In this document: in pieces, positions 47,125 to 58,500 of the stretch | Layout of the letters: every line of letters starts with the position of its first letter | How positions within the stretch are numbered: the first letter of the stretch is position 1 | Source of the DNA: Ditylenchus dipsaci | Taxonomy: Eukaryota; Nematoda; Chromadorea; Rhabditida; Anguinidae | Direction of reading: 5' to 3' | Length of the DNA stretch: 64,000 nucleotides | NCBI GenBank assembly: GCA_004194705.1 | Contig: SADC01000120.1 | Span: forward strand, 186,001-250,000 | Notes under the pieces: model-generated | What the model saw: the letters and a program-made list of their open reading frames with translations, nothing else | The model's database searches: none | Told to the model about the DNA's origin: nothing | Made by a program: the position numbers and the translations under genes

Positions 47125-48600
47125 CAACACTACATATAACGGACACCCGATATAGCGAACCATTTTTCTCAGTTTGCTTCGATTTCCTCGAAATCGGTCG
47201 AATCGACTCTCGATATAAAAGAGTTTCGATACAGCCGACTTCCGATATAACGGACCACTGTCTTAGGTCCCTACTGGATAAATCGACTCAAATATAACGG
47301 ATACTAAGCAATGCAGAGAAAATTTTGTTTTTTTATTTGAATTTGCATTCTATCCAAAAAAATTTCTTTCAGTTGTTCACTGTTATGCTGATCATAAACT
47401 TTGTTGTCTATTGTCTACCCAGTTTTGAGGTGTGGTTTAAAATTTGCTTTTTCCTACAAAGATATCGCACATAGTGTCCGTGGCTTATTGACAAACGGTT
47501 TATACCATTCCATAGCTCTTCGAAAATCTTCATTTGACTTAGACATCCCGTTTTTACCCACGGCTCGATTTTTCAATGTAGCTAACACTTTAAAATTTAT
47601 ATATTGAAATATTTATTACTAGGGTTAATAGGCGCATATCGGCGCCACTATTGTATTTCAAAAATTATATAAATAATAATCGATCACATACCTGGCTACT
47701 TTCTGGTTAACCGTCTTCTTGGTTACCGTCCTCCTGAATACCTCCCTCCTGGCTTTTCTCCTACTGAATAGCACTCTCTTGGGTGACTTCTTCCCGGTTT
47801 CGTGTTTAGAAAAATGAAGTTTTGAACGAATAAAAAATTTGTATTTTCGAACAAAACTTTGAAAAACTATGACATTTTTCTCGAAAAATGGCCTCCATTT
47901 TTTTGTTAACGCCCCTCTCAAAAGTGCAAATTTTTCGGCGCTCTTATCTTTAAACGCAAGCTAAGATCGAGAGCTATCCGAAAAAATATGGCACAACTAA
48001 ATAAGACGCTTATCTTAGTATGTTAGGAAAATTTGGCGCCAAATAAAAAAATGGTAAAATTTTCAAAAATGGTCGATTTCAGACTATTTTTTATTTCGTG
48101 TTCCTTATGGTATTTTTTTGCTCTTTGGTCTTTGCATCTTTATAACCAAAATATCGCTCACACTAAGGGCTTTCGAACGAGCCATCACTTGCCCATGAAC
48201 ATCTGAAATTTCAAAACCACAATTGATTTCTGTAAAAATTTTCAAAAAAACGTCTTCGCCTCATTAACTTCATTGAGATCCTAACAGGTTTTTCTGTCTA
48301 ATATTTCTTTAACTAAACCGAGGATTTGATAAAGGAGTGAATTCGCAGCATTTTGGTACCAAGGACGTATGCAAAAAATGCAAATTCAGGGTGTTTTATG
48401 CAAAAGTTAGATAGAAAAGCAAAACCCCTATTTTTCTAGGAAAAATGCCAGTTGTTTGCATTAAACAGTCTCTAGTTTCATGAGTTCTGACTTTACAGAA
48501 ATGGGTCTGACTTTTCTGGTAGCTGAATATACAGGCTACATTTTGGTATATGAATTGTATGGAAAAATTTGTGGTTGTGCACCTTTTGTCTGTCGTGTAT
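47125..48600. other. Tigger-like fragment, minisatellite and unassigned DNA
   Basis: 47128-47300 repeats GATATAACGGAC and GATATAGCGAACC, a Tigger-like end. 47690-47790 has CTCCTGAATACCTCCCTCC-type repeats like those at 51740-52165. A 68-codon frame at 47401-47607 has no support. Confidence 0.45.
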
Positions 48601-48624
48601 TTCAGTACTTTATTGCGTGTTCAG

Positions 48625-48766
48625 GCAAGCCCAATGGTCCTATGGACTATCCGAAAGTCGTCGAACTGCGATCAACAAAAGATGGAAAAAAGGGCTGAAG
48701 AAGCAGATGCTACATGAAGCCAAAATACAAGCTGCCGAACAAGCAAACATGATGCGTAGAGATCGT
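48625..48766 (+). CDS. Candidate basic internal exon, unidentified
   Basis: GTGTTCAG and CGT|GTATGC bound an open stretch encoding QWSYGLSESRRTAINKRWKK, then KKQMLHEAKIQAAEQANMM. The composition is basic and helical. No partner exons found. It lies 170 bases left of the Merlin element, which may have separated it from the rest of a gene. Confidence 0.45.
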
Positions 48767-48934
48767 GTATGCAAGTAAATTTTTCAGTGGTTATTTTTCC
48801 AATGTTCCAAATTCGAGTGCCGGGATGATCCCTCAGTCATTCGTAATTACGGCAGCTTGATCCTAGGGCTAGCTAATATTGTTCCTCATTGCATAGTCGT
48901 TTCTGAACTAGTTACGTTTGGTTTAGTTACGTCT

Positions 48935-49998
48935 GGTTCTTTATGGTTATCGGGAATACCCGATTCTTACGCATAAATTGTCTTGCCACGACTGAGAAAG
49001 ACCTTATACACAGAGTAAATGTTTACGTATATCATTTTTTATTACAATTTTTTATCTTATTATGTGCACAATACAGCTATTAAACAGGAAAAGATTACGA
49101 GAATATTGAAAGGAAGATGGGAGGATATAGTTCAGCGATATCTTTGAGGAGCTCTTCAAATGGATCCTTTTCTTTGGCACGATTTCTCCACCAGAATTCT
49201 TCCAAGTAGGAAACGAGATGATGACGAGCCGTACCACTTTGATTCTTATTTCGCTTTTTTGACGATCGCCAAAGTCTTTCCACGGTGTTGGTGTGAGCTC
49301 CGGATGAAGGATCAACTAGACTTATTCATCGAAATGTAATAAGTGTAAGAAAGCTTTTAGATAACATACCGAAATTCTTTTTGTGATTGACTGACAGGTG
49401 CGACAGTGTGAGTTTATTGCGCTCCAATTCATTGTAGCCCTTCCATAGGTCCGAGATAATGATTGATTGCGGATCAATTCTTCGACTGATGACTTCTTCC
49501 AGGGTAGGCGCATCTCTAAACAATGTAAAAAATAATACTTAAACGGACAGAAAATAGAAGGAGTAGCAATAAAAGCAGACCTCAAACCAATTATCTTTCC
49601 TCATGTTGATCTTCTGCTGACATTGCTTCACATTGCATTTCCAAAAGATCCTTGAACAAAAATAAAGCTTCATAGGATGGCCATTCTTGCATATTCTGCT
49701 CGTTGGAAGGAGTCTGCGCAGCTGAAAAAATACGACAGATTCTTTCTCTCCTCTTGGCAGGTCACGGAATTTCATTTCTAAAAAATAAAAATAGAAACAT
49801 TCACCAAAATTATACAACATTATGGAACAATAATCACAGTAAAACAAACAAAAAACTGAAAAGACATATTTCTGTTCCGAACATCATTACAATTAAAATA
49901 GACACTTACACACATTTACTTTGTGTATAAGGTCTTTCTCAGTCGTGGCAAGACAATTTATGCGTAAGAATCGGGTATTCCGATAACCATAAAGAACC
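48935..49998 (-). mobile_element. Merlin-family DNA transposon, 1064 bp, internally deleted
   Basis: The terminal inverted repeats of about 87 bp start GGTTCTTTATGGTTATCGG and differ at two or three positions. The flanking octamers TTACGTCT (48927-48934) and TTACGTTT (49999-50006) match at seven of eight bases, in line with Merlin's 8-9 bp duplications. The transposase remnant runs on the minus strand and lacks its central part. The high TIR identity suggests fairly recent movement, probably with enzyme supplied by an intact copy elsewhere. Confidence 0.9.
49095..49775 (-). pseudogene. Merlin (ISXO2-like) transposase, internally deleted
   Basis: It starts at an ATG at 49775 (KFRDLPRGEKESVVF). 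The zinc-ribbon-like block (ICKNGHPMKLYF, FWKCNVKQCQQK) and MRKDNWFE follow. Then, after a short non-coding stretch, comes TLEEVISRRIDPQSIIISD with its catalytic Asp, LSVNHKKNF, a 54 nt intron (49316-49369), DPSSGAHTNTVERLWR with its catalytic Glu, and HHLVSYLEEFWWRN to a stop at 49095. Family proteins have about 130 residues, including the first catalytic Asp region, between NWFE and LEEV. These are missing, so the enzyme is dead. The exact intron restoring NFVDPSSGAHTNT supports recent function of the parent. Confidence 0.85.
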
Positions 49999-50009
49999 TT
50001 ACGTTTACA

Positions 50010-51105
50010 TGGAAAATGTGGTTGCGACCTGGTATGAACAGGTAAGATGTTTTTAGCAGGTAAGATGTGATTTTTGTCCTTCCACCGGATGTCAGCTCAG
50101 TGCATGGGCAGGGTTTTCATGGGAAGAATGGCGATGCTTCAATGATATTTGCCGATAAGGTCTCTTTAGTCGTCTCATACTTTAAATCCTATTCTCTGTT
50201 AGCGAAAAAAGAAATAAATTGCCAAAGTGGATCCAAGAACATATCCCTGAGGCGCAAGTTCATCTGAGCACCGAAAAAGCGATCATGGCTGCAAGAAAAT
50301 GGTTTCCCCTGATGGCCTAGCCGTTCACTTAACAAGGAGGAAAGAAGACTAGCCAGCATTCGAACCCGTATGAAAATCCAGCAAAAAATCATTGAAAACC
50401 TTTACGTGCGGAATACATTGTATGATTTTTTTTGATGATGATTTTTTGGGTGATTTTTTACCCTTTCGGTCGCCTCGAAGGGGGGGGGGTAATTACCCCT
50501 ATGAGGGGGTAATTAATCTTAATCAAATTAATATTTGATGTTCAAAAATACATTTACAAACAAAGATATCAGAAGCAGCAAAATAAAATTATTATTAAGA
50601 AAAGCAGGGTATGGGGGTCAACCTCGAGGGTGTCGCCACATCAACCCAGTAGCCACCAGTAGGCCATCCAAGCACATAGTCATGTAGAACATATTGAAAT
50701 ATCTATATAGTATTTGGACAAAGGGCGTCTGTCTGCCGCCTACTCGAGTGGTCCCGTTCAGCACTTGAAAACTTTTTCTGAGCAATATTTTAATAGGCAA
50801 GTTTAAAACAAGAGTTTCATTAAATCGAGAGTTGACTGTGCTTGAGCAGCAAACGGAGTAGCTCAGATGGCATAACCCAGAATCGCTTTTTATCAACTTC
50901 TAAGGGCGTTTTTTGATTGTAAAGACGACAGAAACATGTTTTAGGGAGTGCTCAAACATTTTGAACAACAATTTTGACCAAAGAGTAAATTCAAAAATTT
51001 AGAAACAACAAAGAAGATTTTGCATTACTTTTTAGAATGTTGGAACTCGCGGGATTCACAACGCGACAGCTGAATACCTTATTTTTAATTTACGTAAGAG
51101 TATCG
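50010..51105. other. Unassigned stretch right of Merlin
   Basis: About 50216-50320 has an open stretch with KWIQEHIPEAQVHLSTEKA that may be coding, without splice support. 50480-50515 has GGGGTAATTA repeats like those of pogo-type arms. ACAGTCAACTCTCG, inverted near 50835, is a Tigger-like end. Confidence 0.35.
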
Positions 51106-51109
51106 CACC

Positions 51110-51625
51110 TGGTTTTGGTCACTGGAGCTAGGCAAAAGAGTCTCTATAAACATTTTCAATCATGAGTCTTGCTCGGAATTATGTCTAAGGTAAGTGAGTG
51201 CGCTCATCTTTAACTCTCAAGCCCCCTAAGCTCCTTGAAGGGGGGGGGGCAGAGGGAGTTGATGCTTGGAGTTGATATGCGCACACCAGGGCTGTACCGG
51301 ATATCCGATATCCGACATCCGATATCCGATATCCGGCACTTTTTGACATCCGATATCCGGTATCCGATATCCGAAAAAATGGCCAATTTTCGGAAAATTT
51401 TTTTTAAACTTTTTTGAAATTTAGAAAAAATTTTCAATTTTTTTTTTCAAAATTTCATCAAAAATATCCGAAATCCGATATCCGATAACCGATATCCGGC
51501 ACTTTTTCATATCCGGTATCCGATATCCGATCCGATATTTTTCCATATCCGGTATCCGATATCCGATCCGATATTTTTTGGTATCCGGTACAGCCCTGGC
51601 GCACACCGACATGCCAGTAGCACAT
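51110..51625. repeat. FB-A copy carrying a hAT MITE
   Basis: The FB-A core is recognisable from GGAGCTAGGCAAAAGAGTCT through CTAAGGTAAGTGAGTGCG, and is cut at GCGCACAC by the element at 51287-51598. Confidence 0.7.
51287..51598. mobile_element. hAT-type MITE, 312 bp, ATCCGATATCCG-rich
   Basis: The ends CAGGGCTGTACCGGATATCC and the inverse CAGCCCTG are flanked by identical octamers GCGCACAC at 51279-51286 and 51599-51606. Both arms are tandem ATCCGATATCCG repeats, so the whole can fold on itself. No coding content. Confidence 0.92.
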
Positions 51626-51739
51626 CACTCTAGTTCTGGACAACTCTGCGTCTCTACACCTCGCCGAAATCTTGCCTATTTCGGCTTGAATTTGCCAAAT
51701 TTGCCAGCCAAAATCAACTACTATCTGAGCTTCTTTAGC

Positions 51740-52165
51740 CGTATCCTCCTCCTACCCTCTTCTTGACTGCTCTCCTCCTGAGTACTTCTCTATTTGGCTA
51801 CCCGCCTCTTAGATACCCTACACTTTTCCTGGGTACCCCCTCCTGGCTACCTTAATCCTGGATGCCTCCTCCTGGGAACCCCCTCCTGGGTATCCCCTTT
51901 CCCTTGCTTGCTGCTCCTTCTTGGGTATCCCCTCCGCACACCTGGCTGACCAACTCCTGGGTACCCTTTTACTGGCTACCTTGCTCCTGGATATCCTCCT
52001 CCTGGGTACCCTTCTGCTAAATACCCTTTCCTGAGTACCCCCCTCCTGGGTAACTCCTCCCGACTACCTTCCTTTTGGATACCCTCCTCCTCACTACCCC
52101 CCTCCTGGCTACCTCCCTCCTGAATACCCTCCTACTGTGTACCTCTCTACTGGGTACCTTTCTCT
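51740..52165 (+). repeat. CTCCTGGGTACCC minisatellite
   Basis: Irregular tandem copies of a CTCCTGGGTACC-like unit occupy over 400 bases and are strongly strand-asymmetric (C/T-rich on plus). A short block of the same type lies at 47690-47790. Confidence 0.8.
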
Positions 52166-52345
52166 TGGGTTATCTTCCTATTTCGTTTAATATTCAAAAT
52201 TTTCGAGTTTCGAGTATCAAGTCGAGTCAAGAACTCAAAATTTCGAGTTTGGAATTTCGAGATTATCGAGTGCTCGAAAATTTCGAGTGTCATAACGAGT
52301 CGACTGCTCGAAAATCTCGAGTACTCGCCCACTCTAACTGTTAAG
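52160..52345. repeat. hAT-like MITE end, TTTCGAG-rich
   Basis: TTTCGAGT and CTCGAAAA repeats end at CGCCCACTCTAACTG, the inverse of CAGTTAGAGTGGGCG, a hAT-like terminus. The left end is not identified. It may be truncated by the minisatellite. Confidence 0.45.
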
Positions 52346-52536
52346 CTCCTCTAGTTAAAGATGAACGAAACTTTTTATCCCATTTATTTGAATGAATTGT
52401 TTCACAGAATGATATAGTACAAAATGTAGAAAAAAACCATGACTGTGATACGAGAAGAAGACACCCAGAAAAAACTAAGAAATAGAGCAAATAAAAACCA
52501 TTTTTTTTTAAATAATAACTGATTTTGTTGTAAAAT

Positions 52537-55500
52537 TCATTTGTTAGAATTTTTTTTCTTTTGCTTCAATGCAGGCTTGGTATAACGATTTTTTGAATTA
52601 GTAGATGAAGTACTTTTCAAGCTCTGTGCTTTATGTGCGAAGCGCTGGTAAAGGGCTTCCCAGTCTACATCTATGAAACAAGCATCTTTTTTAATATCTT
52701 CTGCGCCGTATTGATTCTCGTTGCTACTATAATTTTTCAGTTTTTTTAAAAAAGTCACGCAGGCTGGTGATTGCTTTATCTAAAAAAAACTATCGTCTAA
52801 ATTTACCTGAACCCCATCACTTAATTAACACAGACATCACCAGTAAATCAGCTTTGGGGAGCAAGGCCAGAAACTTTTTTATTTGAAATTTTTATTAAAA
52901 AAATCATTTCAAAAAACAGGTCTCCAAAACAATATATTTGCACTTTTGATTATTTTTGCGCAAAAAAATTATTGGTATTAAAAATGGAAAAAATTTTGCC
53001 TTGGTTCCCCAAGCTGCTTTGCTGATGGGGGTCAAGGTTAATTGAGCGATGGGGTGTAGGTAAAGTGCTCCAAACTATCAATAAAGCATTCAAAAAACAG
53101 GCATTACCTGGTAGAATTTATCAACATTAGCTAAGAATAGGAATGAAAATTGCTGCCAATCTTTTTTTTTGTCGTTTCCTGCAGCATCACATAATTGAAA
53201 ATGGTCAGATAGAGTTATCTTAACACACTGATTATTATCGTGCGTGACTTTTGCATTTTCTAGGTATGACCGCACCGTGGAAATTGTGAAAGCTCGTCTA
53301 ATCGCAACCGGACGGCGACTAGATGGCGATTTTTTTTGTCGCTTGTGACACTTTTTTCCGGTGCAGTGCGTTTGACCGCCACCATTTAGACCACCATGAT
53401 ATTTCAACCGCCACCATTTCGAGCGCCATCAATTTACCCCTTACCTAATTAACCGGAACTTCGAATTCCTTTAAATTGAACGCCACTGATTTGAAGACAA
53501 CTGGCAGGCTTCACAGTAATAACAATAGATTTCACTGTTTTAATGCAAGTTTAAAAAAGCCGAGGAAAAATTCGACAAACGAAGAGATTTCACAGTTTAG
53601 CTATGCTAGGTGTCGAAATGGTGGCCGTCAATTGGAATGGCGGTCAAATTTCGCTGGCGGTCAATTTGGTAAGGGTCAATCTGATGTCGCTCAAAATGGT
53701 GGCTGTTAAACGTACTTGACCCCATATTTCCACCTAATTTTCCTCTTTTTTTTGCCTAATCACTTCCTTTCTCTTACTCTCTTTTTGTAAAAGTTTAATT
53801 AAGTACTTGAATGAAAAATAAAGGATATCGTAAAATTGTAAAATTTTTTTTGAAAAAGTTGAAAAATCGGTGGGGCACAGGTGGCCTGGGGGCTTGGGGT
53901 TGAGATGCGCCCACCCACATACCTTAGACACAAATCACTTGAAGGTGACTCTGGATGCATGAAAAAACATGCATACCAGAGTTATATATGCGGTAGGCCC
54001 CAGTATTCAAAACTGTGTTCAACATCTTTGATTATTCGGCCGAAAAGAGTCTCCCCCCTTTTCCGGCCTGAGGCTACGAGCCAGAGGCTCAGCCATCCAA
54101 AAGTTAAACGACAACCTCGAGATCCACCCGGCTGATCGGTCTGATCATTTCGAGTACTTACACTTTTACGTGCACCACAAGTGGCTAGGTTTGAAAGTGC
54201 CTTCAACGCTTAGAGAATTAACACTGTTTGGTACTATATAAACTATATAACTATATAAACTATACTATATAAAAGGATATATTCAGTTACCCCTCAGCAC
54301 GGTATGTGGGTGTCCGCATCTCCACTCCAAGATCCCAAGGGGGCGCAGGGAGCTTGAAAGTTAGAGATGCGCGCACTCACTTACCTTAAAAATAATTCCG
54401 AGAAGTACTCTTGATCAAAAAATGCATATAGAGCAAGAATGCCGGACGTCTTTTATTTTTGAATTTTAAATCTTATTATTTTTAAATTTTTATTGAAAAT
54501 CTGACCCTAGTAGCGAATACCCCCCAACAAATTTTTTTCAAAATCAGGTTTTAACCATTTCTAAGTAATTCAAATGCGCTGAAAACGATAAAAAACGTGT
54601 TTTCGGGCATTTCTGGCCTAAAAAGTTGATTTTTGGAAAAAAAAATTTTTGACCAAAATTCGACTTTTTGCCTTGGGGACCAAGGTATTCTACCTCGTTT
54701 TGTCACTGGAGCTAGGCAAAAAGAGTCTCTTTATGCATTTTATGATCAAGAGTCTTGCTCGGAATTATTTCTAAGGTAAGTGAGTGCGCGCATCTCTAAC
54801 TCTCAAGCCCCTGCGCCCCCTTCGGGGGCGCAGGGGGCTTGGGGGCTTGGAGTTGAGATGCGCACACCCACATACCTTAGACACAAATCACTCGAAAGTG
54901 ACTCTGGATGCATGAAAAAAGCATGCATACCAGAGTTTCTTTATGCGGTAGGCCCAGCTAACAAAACTATGTTCAAAATTCCATCTTTTTAGGACTCTAG
55001 GTACCATTTTTTAGGTGGTTAACCTTGGTCCCCCAAGGCAAAAAGTCGAATTTTGGTCAAAAAATTTTTTTTTCCAAAAATCAACTTTTTAGGCCAGAAA
55101 ATGCCCGAAAACACGTTTTTTATCGTTTTCAGCGCATTTGAATTACTTAGAAATGGTTAAAACCTGATTTTGAAAAAAAATTTGTTGGGGGGGTATTCGC
55201 TACTAGCGCGAAAAATCTTATTTTTCAGCACCAAAGGAGCGATTAGCACTAGATAAATTGCAAAATGAAAAAACATGATAAAATGTCCTTGTTTTGAGCA
55301 AATGTCCTTATTTTCACAAAAAAAATATGGCAACCCAGATATAGAGGCTTTTCGTTCCACAACCCATATTGAAAAACATGGTAAGACAGACAAAATATGA
55401 GAGTATACACTTTTTATAATTTTTCCATGAAAGTGTCCCCTTTTATTCTCTTCTTTTTCCAATACAGCCCTTAATCCTCAAAAATTTGAAAGGCGCCATA

Positions 55501-58500
55501 ACTTTTTTTTTTATTTGTTCTAAAATTTCATCGGGACCAAGACAAATCGAATTTTTTTTACTTTTACAGAATTTGATGATCATTTCTGTTATATAGGATT
55601 GATACGATCAAGTAAAGAAGTGCGCGCGTAGCTCAGTGGGCTCGCAACCTACTATTTTGACCATTTAAAGCAATAGGCGCAGTCGCAAGTTCGATCCCAC
55701 ATAAGTTCCGAACATTTTATATTTAATAAGATACCATTCAAAAATTCGAGATTTATTGCTAATTCATAACCTCCTGTGAAATAAAAAATGATCCGGAGTT
55801 GTTCAGTCACCGGTTTTCTAGCGGTGTTACTTCTGATACGAGACAGATCCGCCTATCAGTTACGATAACCTATACATTTAATTTATTAAAAAGGAGAAAG
55901 GGAGAAACTAGGTACGCTGCTGCGGGTTGGGCATTGATTTGAAATTTGAAAGGCGGATACAATCTGCAAATTTTTCAAGTATCCGCGGATTGTATAAGCA
56001 GATTTTTCATTATTGCTAGGGGGCTGGCGTCAAAAAAGAATAATTACTTCTAAAAGTGGTCAAGCATAGCCTGCCACCACGTGGGATCGAACCTTTAACA
56101 CTATTTGGGCCAAAAGAAGCAAACGCTTACGCACTGCGCATGGAGGACACTTTTTCAAACCCAGATGGCTGTTTCCCCTTTCAAGTAAGCCTACTTGCCT
56201 TTAGTTGATAGCCATCGTGCTTATGTTTTATTATCTTTGCTGCGTTTATGGATATGCCAACGCTACAAATGTTATTTAGATGCAGTCCTTCCAATGCCAG
56301 CACTAGTTGCGCCATCATGCTGATTACGTCTTTTGTTGAAAGTTCATTATTGTCTACTATGTAATTCAATTTCGGGCCTTAAAAATATTCGCTCACTAAA
56401 TAGCATTGCTTTTTCTCAACGGTTCTTTCACATGTTTTGCAATAGTCTTTCTTATTTCCTAAAATAAATTGTGTTTTTTGATTGAGGTCTAATGTTGACA
56501 CAGTCGAACCTCTTCAAAACAACACCCGGCCTATCCGAGAATAGGTACCGATTTTAGAGCTTGGTCCCCCTGTTGCTTTTTTCGAAAAAAAAAGAATAAC
56601 ATTAGAAAAGGTTCAAATTGGAAGCCATTTTATTGTATTATGCACCATTCAACAAATTCACGAACAATCATATATTTTTCCCATCTGTTCAAAAAATTTC
56701 TGCAAGTAGTTTCATGTTGCTAAACAGGAAGGACCAAGCTCAAAAATCAACATATTCTCGGATAGGCAGCCACCCCAAGAGACTGGCCTAACGTGTCGTT
56801 ATATCGAGGTGTCTCTTTAAAGTATATTTATCTCTTTCTTCTCATATTTTTATCTTCATCTCTTCAAGGCACGTTCACAATGAGTGTCGATCTGACAAGG
56901 GACCATATCGAACTGTCCCGGCGAAATTTAAAATTTGGCTTTTCTAATAATGTTCGCCATGGTCGATTTACTAGTAAAAGTGTCAGAGATATCTGCCCAT
57001 GGAAAGTAAAAGCGCCAGATTGAGCACCCTCTGAACCTTGAAAAAAGTGCTTGGTCCCCCTTTGGTCCAAAATTTCAAAAAATGAATTTTGAACAATTCA
57101 CCTTGAAAATCCCGCCTAATTTTCATTTTCATTTCACTTATATGGACAAAAGTTTGGAGAATACACTTTGAACATTTACAAAGTTGCACAATCGCCTTGT
57201 TCATTGAAAGTTGGATTTCAGTCTTTATTCACTTCGCTAAACAATACCCAACAGAAAAACTGGACAAGTTCTCATTCCTCATGCTTATGCCGATCGCCCA
57301 CGAAGTGTTTGAAGCAAAGCCACCGCCACAATATGCACATCGGAGGAGAGAGACCACGCCGCACTCACACTTCTTGTTTGGTGCATAGTCCTTCAAGCAG
57401 AATTGAGCAGGAGTCCGAAAGCTGGCCGGTCGATCCTGGAAGTATCCAGAGGCGTTCCGGGAATAACGAATGAAGTCATCGAATCTTGGGGCGCAAAACT
57501 GGGCACAAAAAAAGGTCGCAGTATAGAATTCCTCCCCCCACGGGGAGTGATCAGATCAAGAAGATAACCTCATATTCGTGTTTCTCACCCCGATTTCATG
57601 TGAAAGCCGGCTGTTTTTTTGATTCTGAGAAAAAAAAAATTTTTCGAACTACAGGGGTATCATGGTTTTTTAGTCAAAATTTGAAAAATTTGAATTGGCA
57701 CCTTTAGAATTTTAAAGGGATAAAGGGCTGCATTGGGAGGGGAAGGGAATAAAAGGGGGCCACTTTTATGGCAGAACATTATAAATTTGAATATCTGTAT
57801 TCTTCGACTGTCTCACCATGTTTTTCAACTGGGCCGTGGCAAAAAGATACTCTATATGCATTTATGGTCAAGAGTACTTCTCGGAATCATGTCTAAGGTA
57901 TGTGGGTGTGCGCATCTCTAACTCTCAAGCCCCCTGCAGGGGGGAGGGGGGCGGTTGCGAAGATGCAAAGGGGGACCAAGCACTTTTTACAAGGTTTAGA
58001 GGGTGCTCAATCTGGCGCTTTTACTTTCCATGGGCAGATATCTCTGACACTTTTACTAGTAAATCGACCATGGCAAACATTATTAGAAAAGCCAAATTTT
58101 AAATTTCGCCGAGACAGTTCGATATGGTCCCTTGTAAGTGTGAGATTTGGCATGTTTTTAGCGCAGGAAGAGCTGTAGTTGCTTGTCAATAGCTCACTTT
58201 GAAGCCTTGAATCTAAGCTACAAAATAGTACCAACCAGTGCTGTGCAAAAAAAAGTACAGCTGTTCCCGCGTTAAAAACACGCCAAATTTAACACTCAGG
58301 TCGACACTAGTATGCACTGGCTTTAATCATTTAATTTGGCGAAGAATTTAGAACATAAAAACATACCTCAAAAAAGTAGTAAATATGCTCAAGAAAAGGA
58401 TGTTGTTGGCCCAAAGCTAATATATTTTCTTTTATTTCTTCCACCTTCTTTTGTGAAAAAAAGTCAACAGGCTTCACTAAAAATGTTCTCTCTTGATCTC

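Noticed and set aside
51740..52165. Coding sequence in the CTCCTGGGTACC region
   Set aside because: The 89-codon frame at 52075-52344 is a translation of the minisatellite and its flank. Unit length varies and frames shift.
55622..55705. Functional tRNA gene
   Set aside because: A and B boxes are good, but acceptor and anticodon stems do not pair and the spacing is too long. A SINE head fits better.
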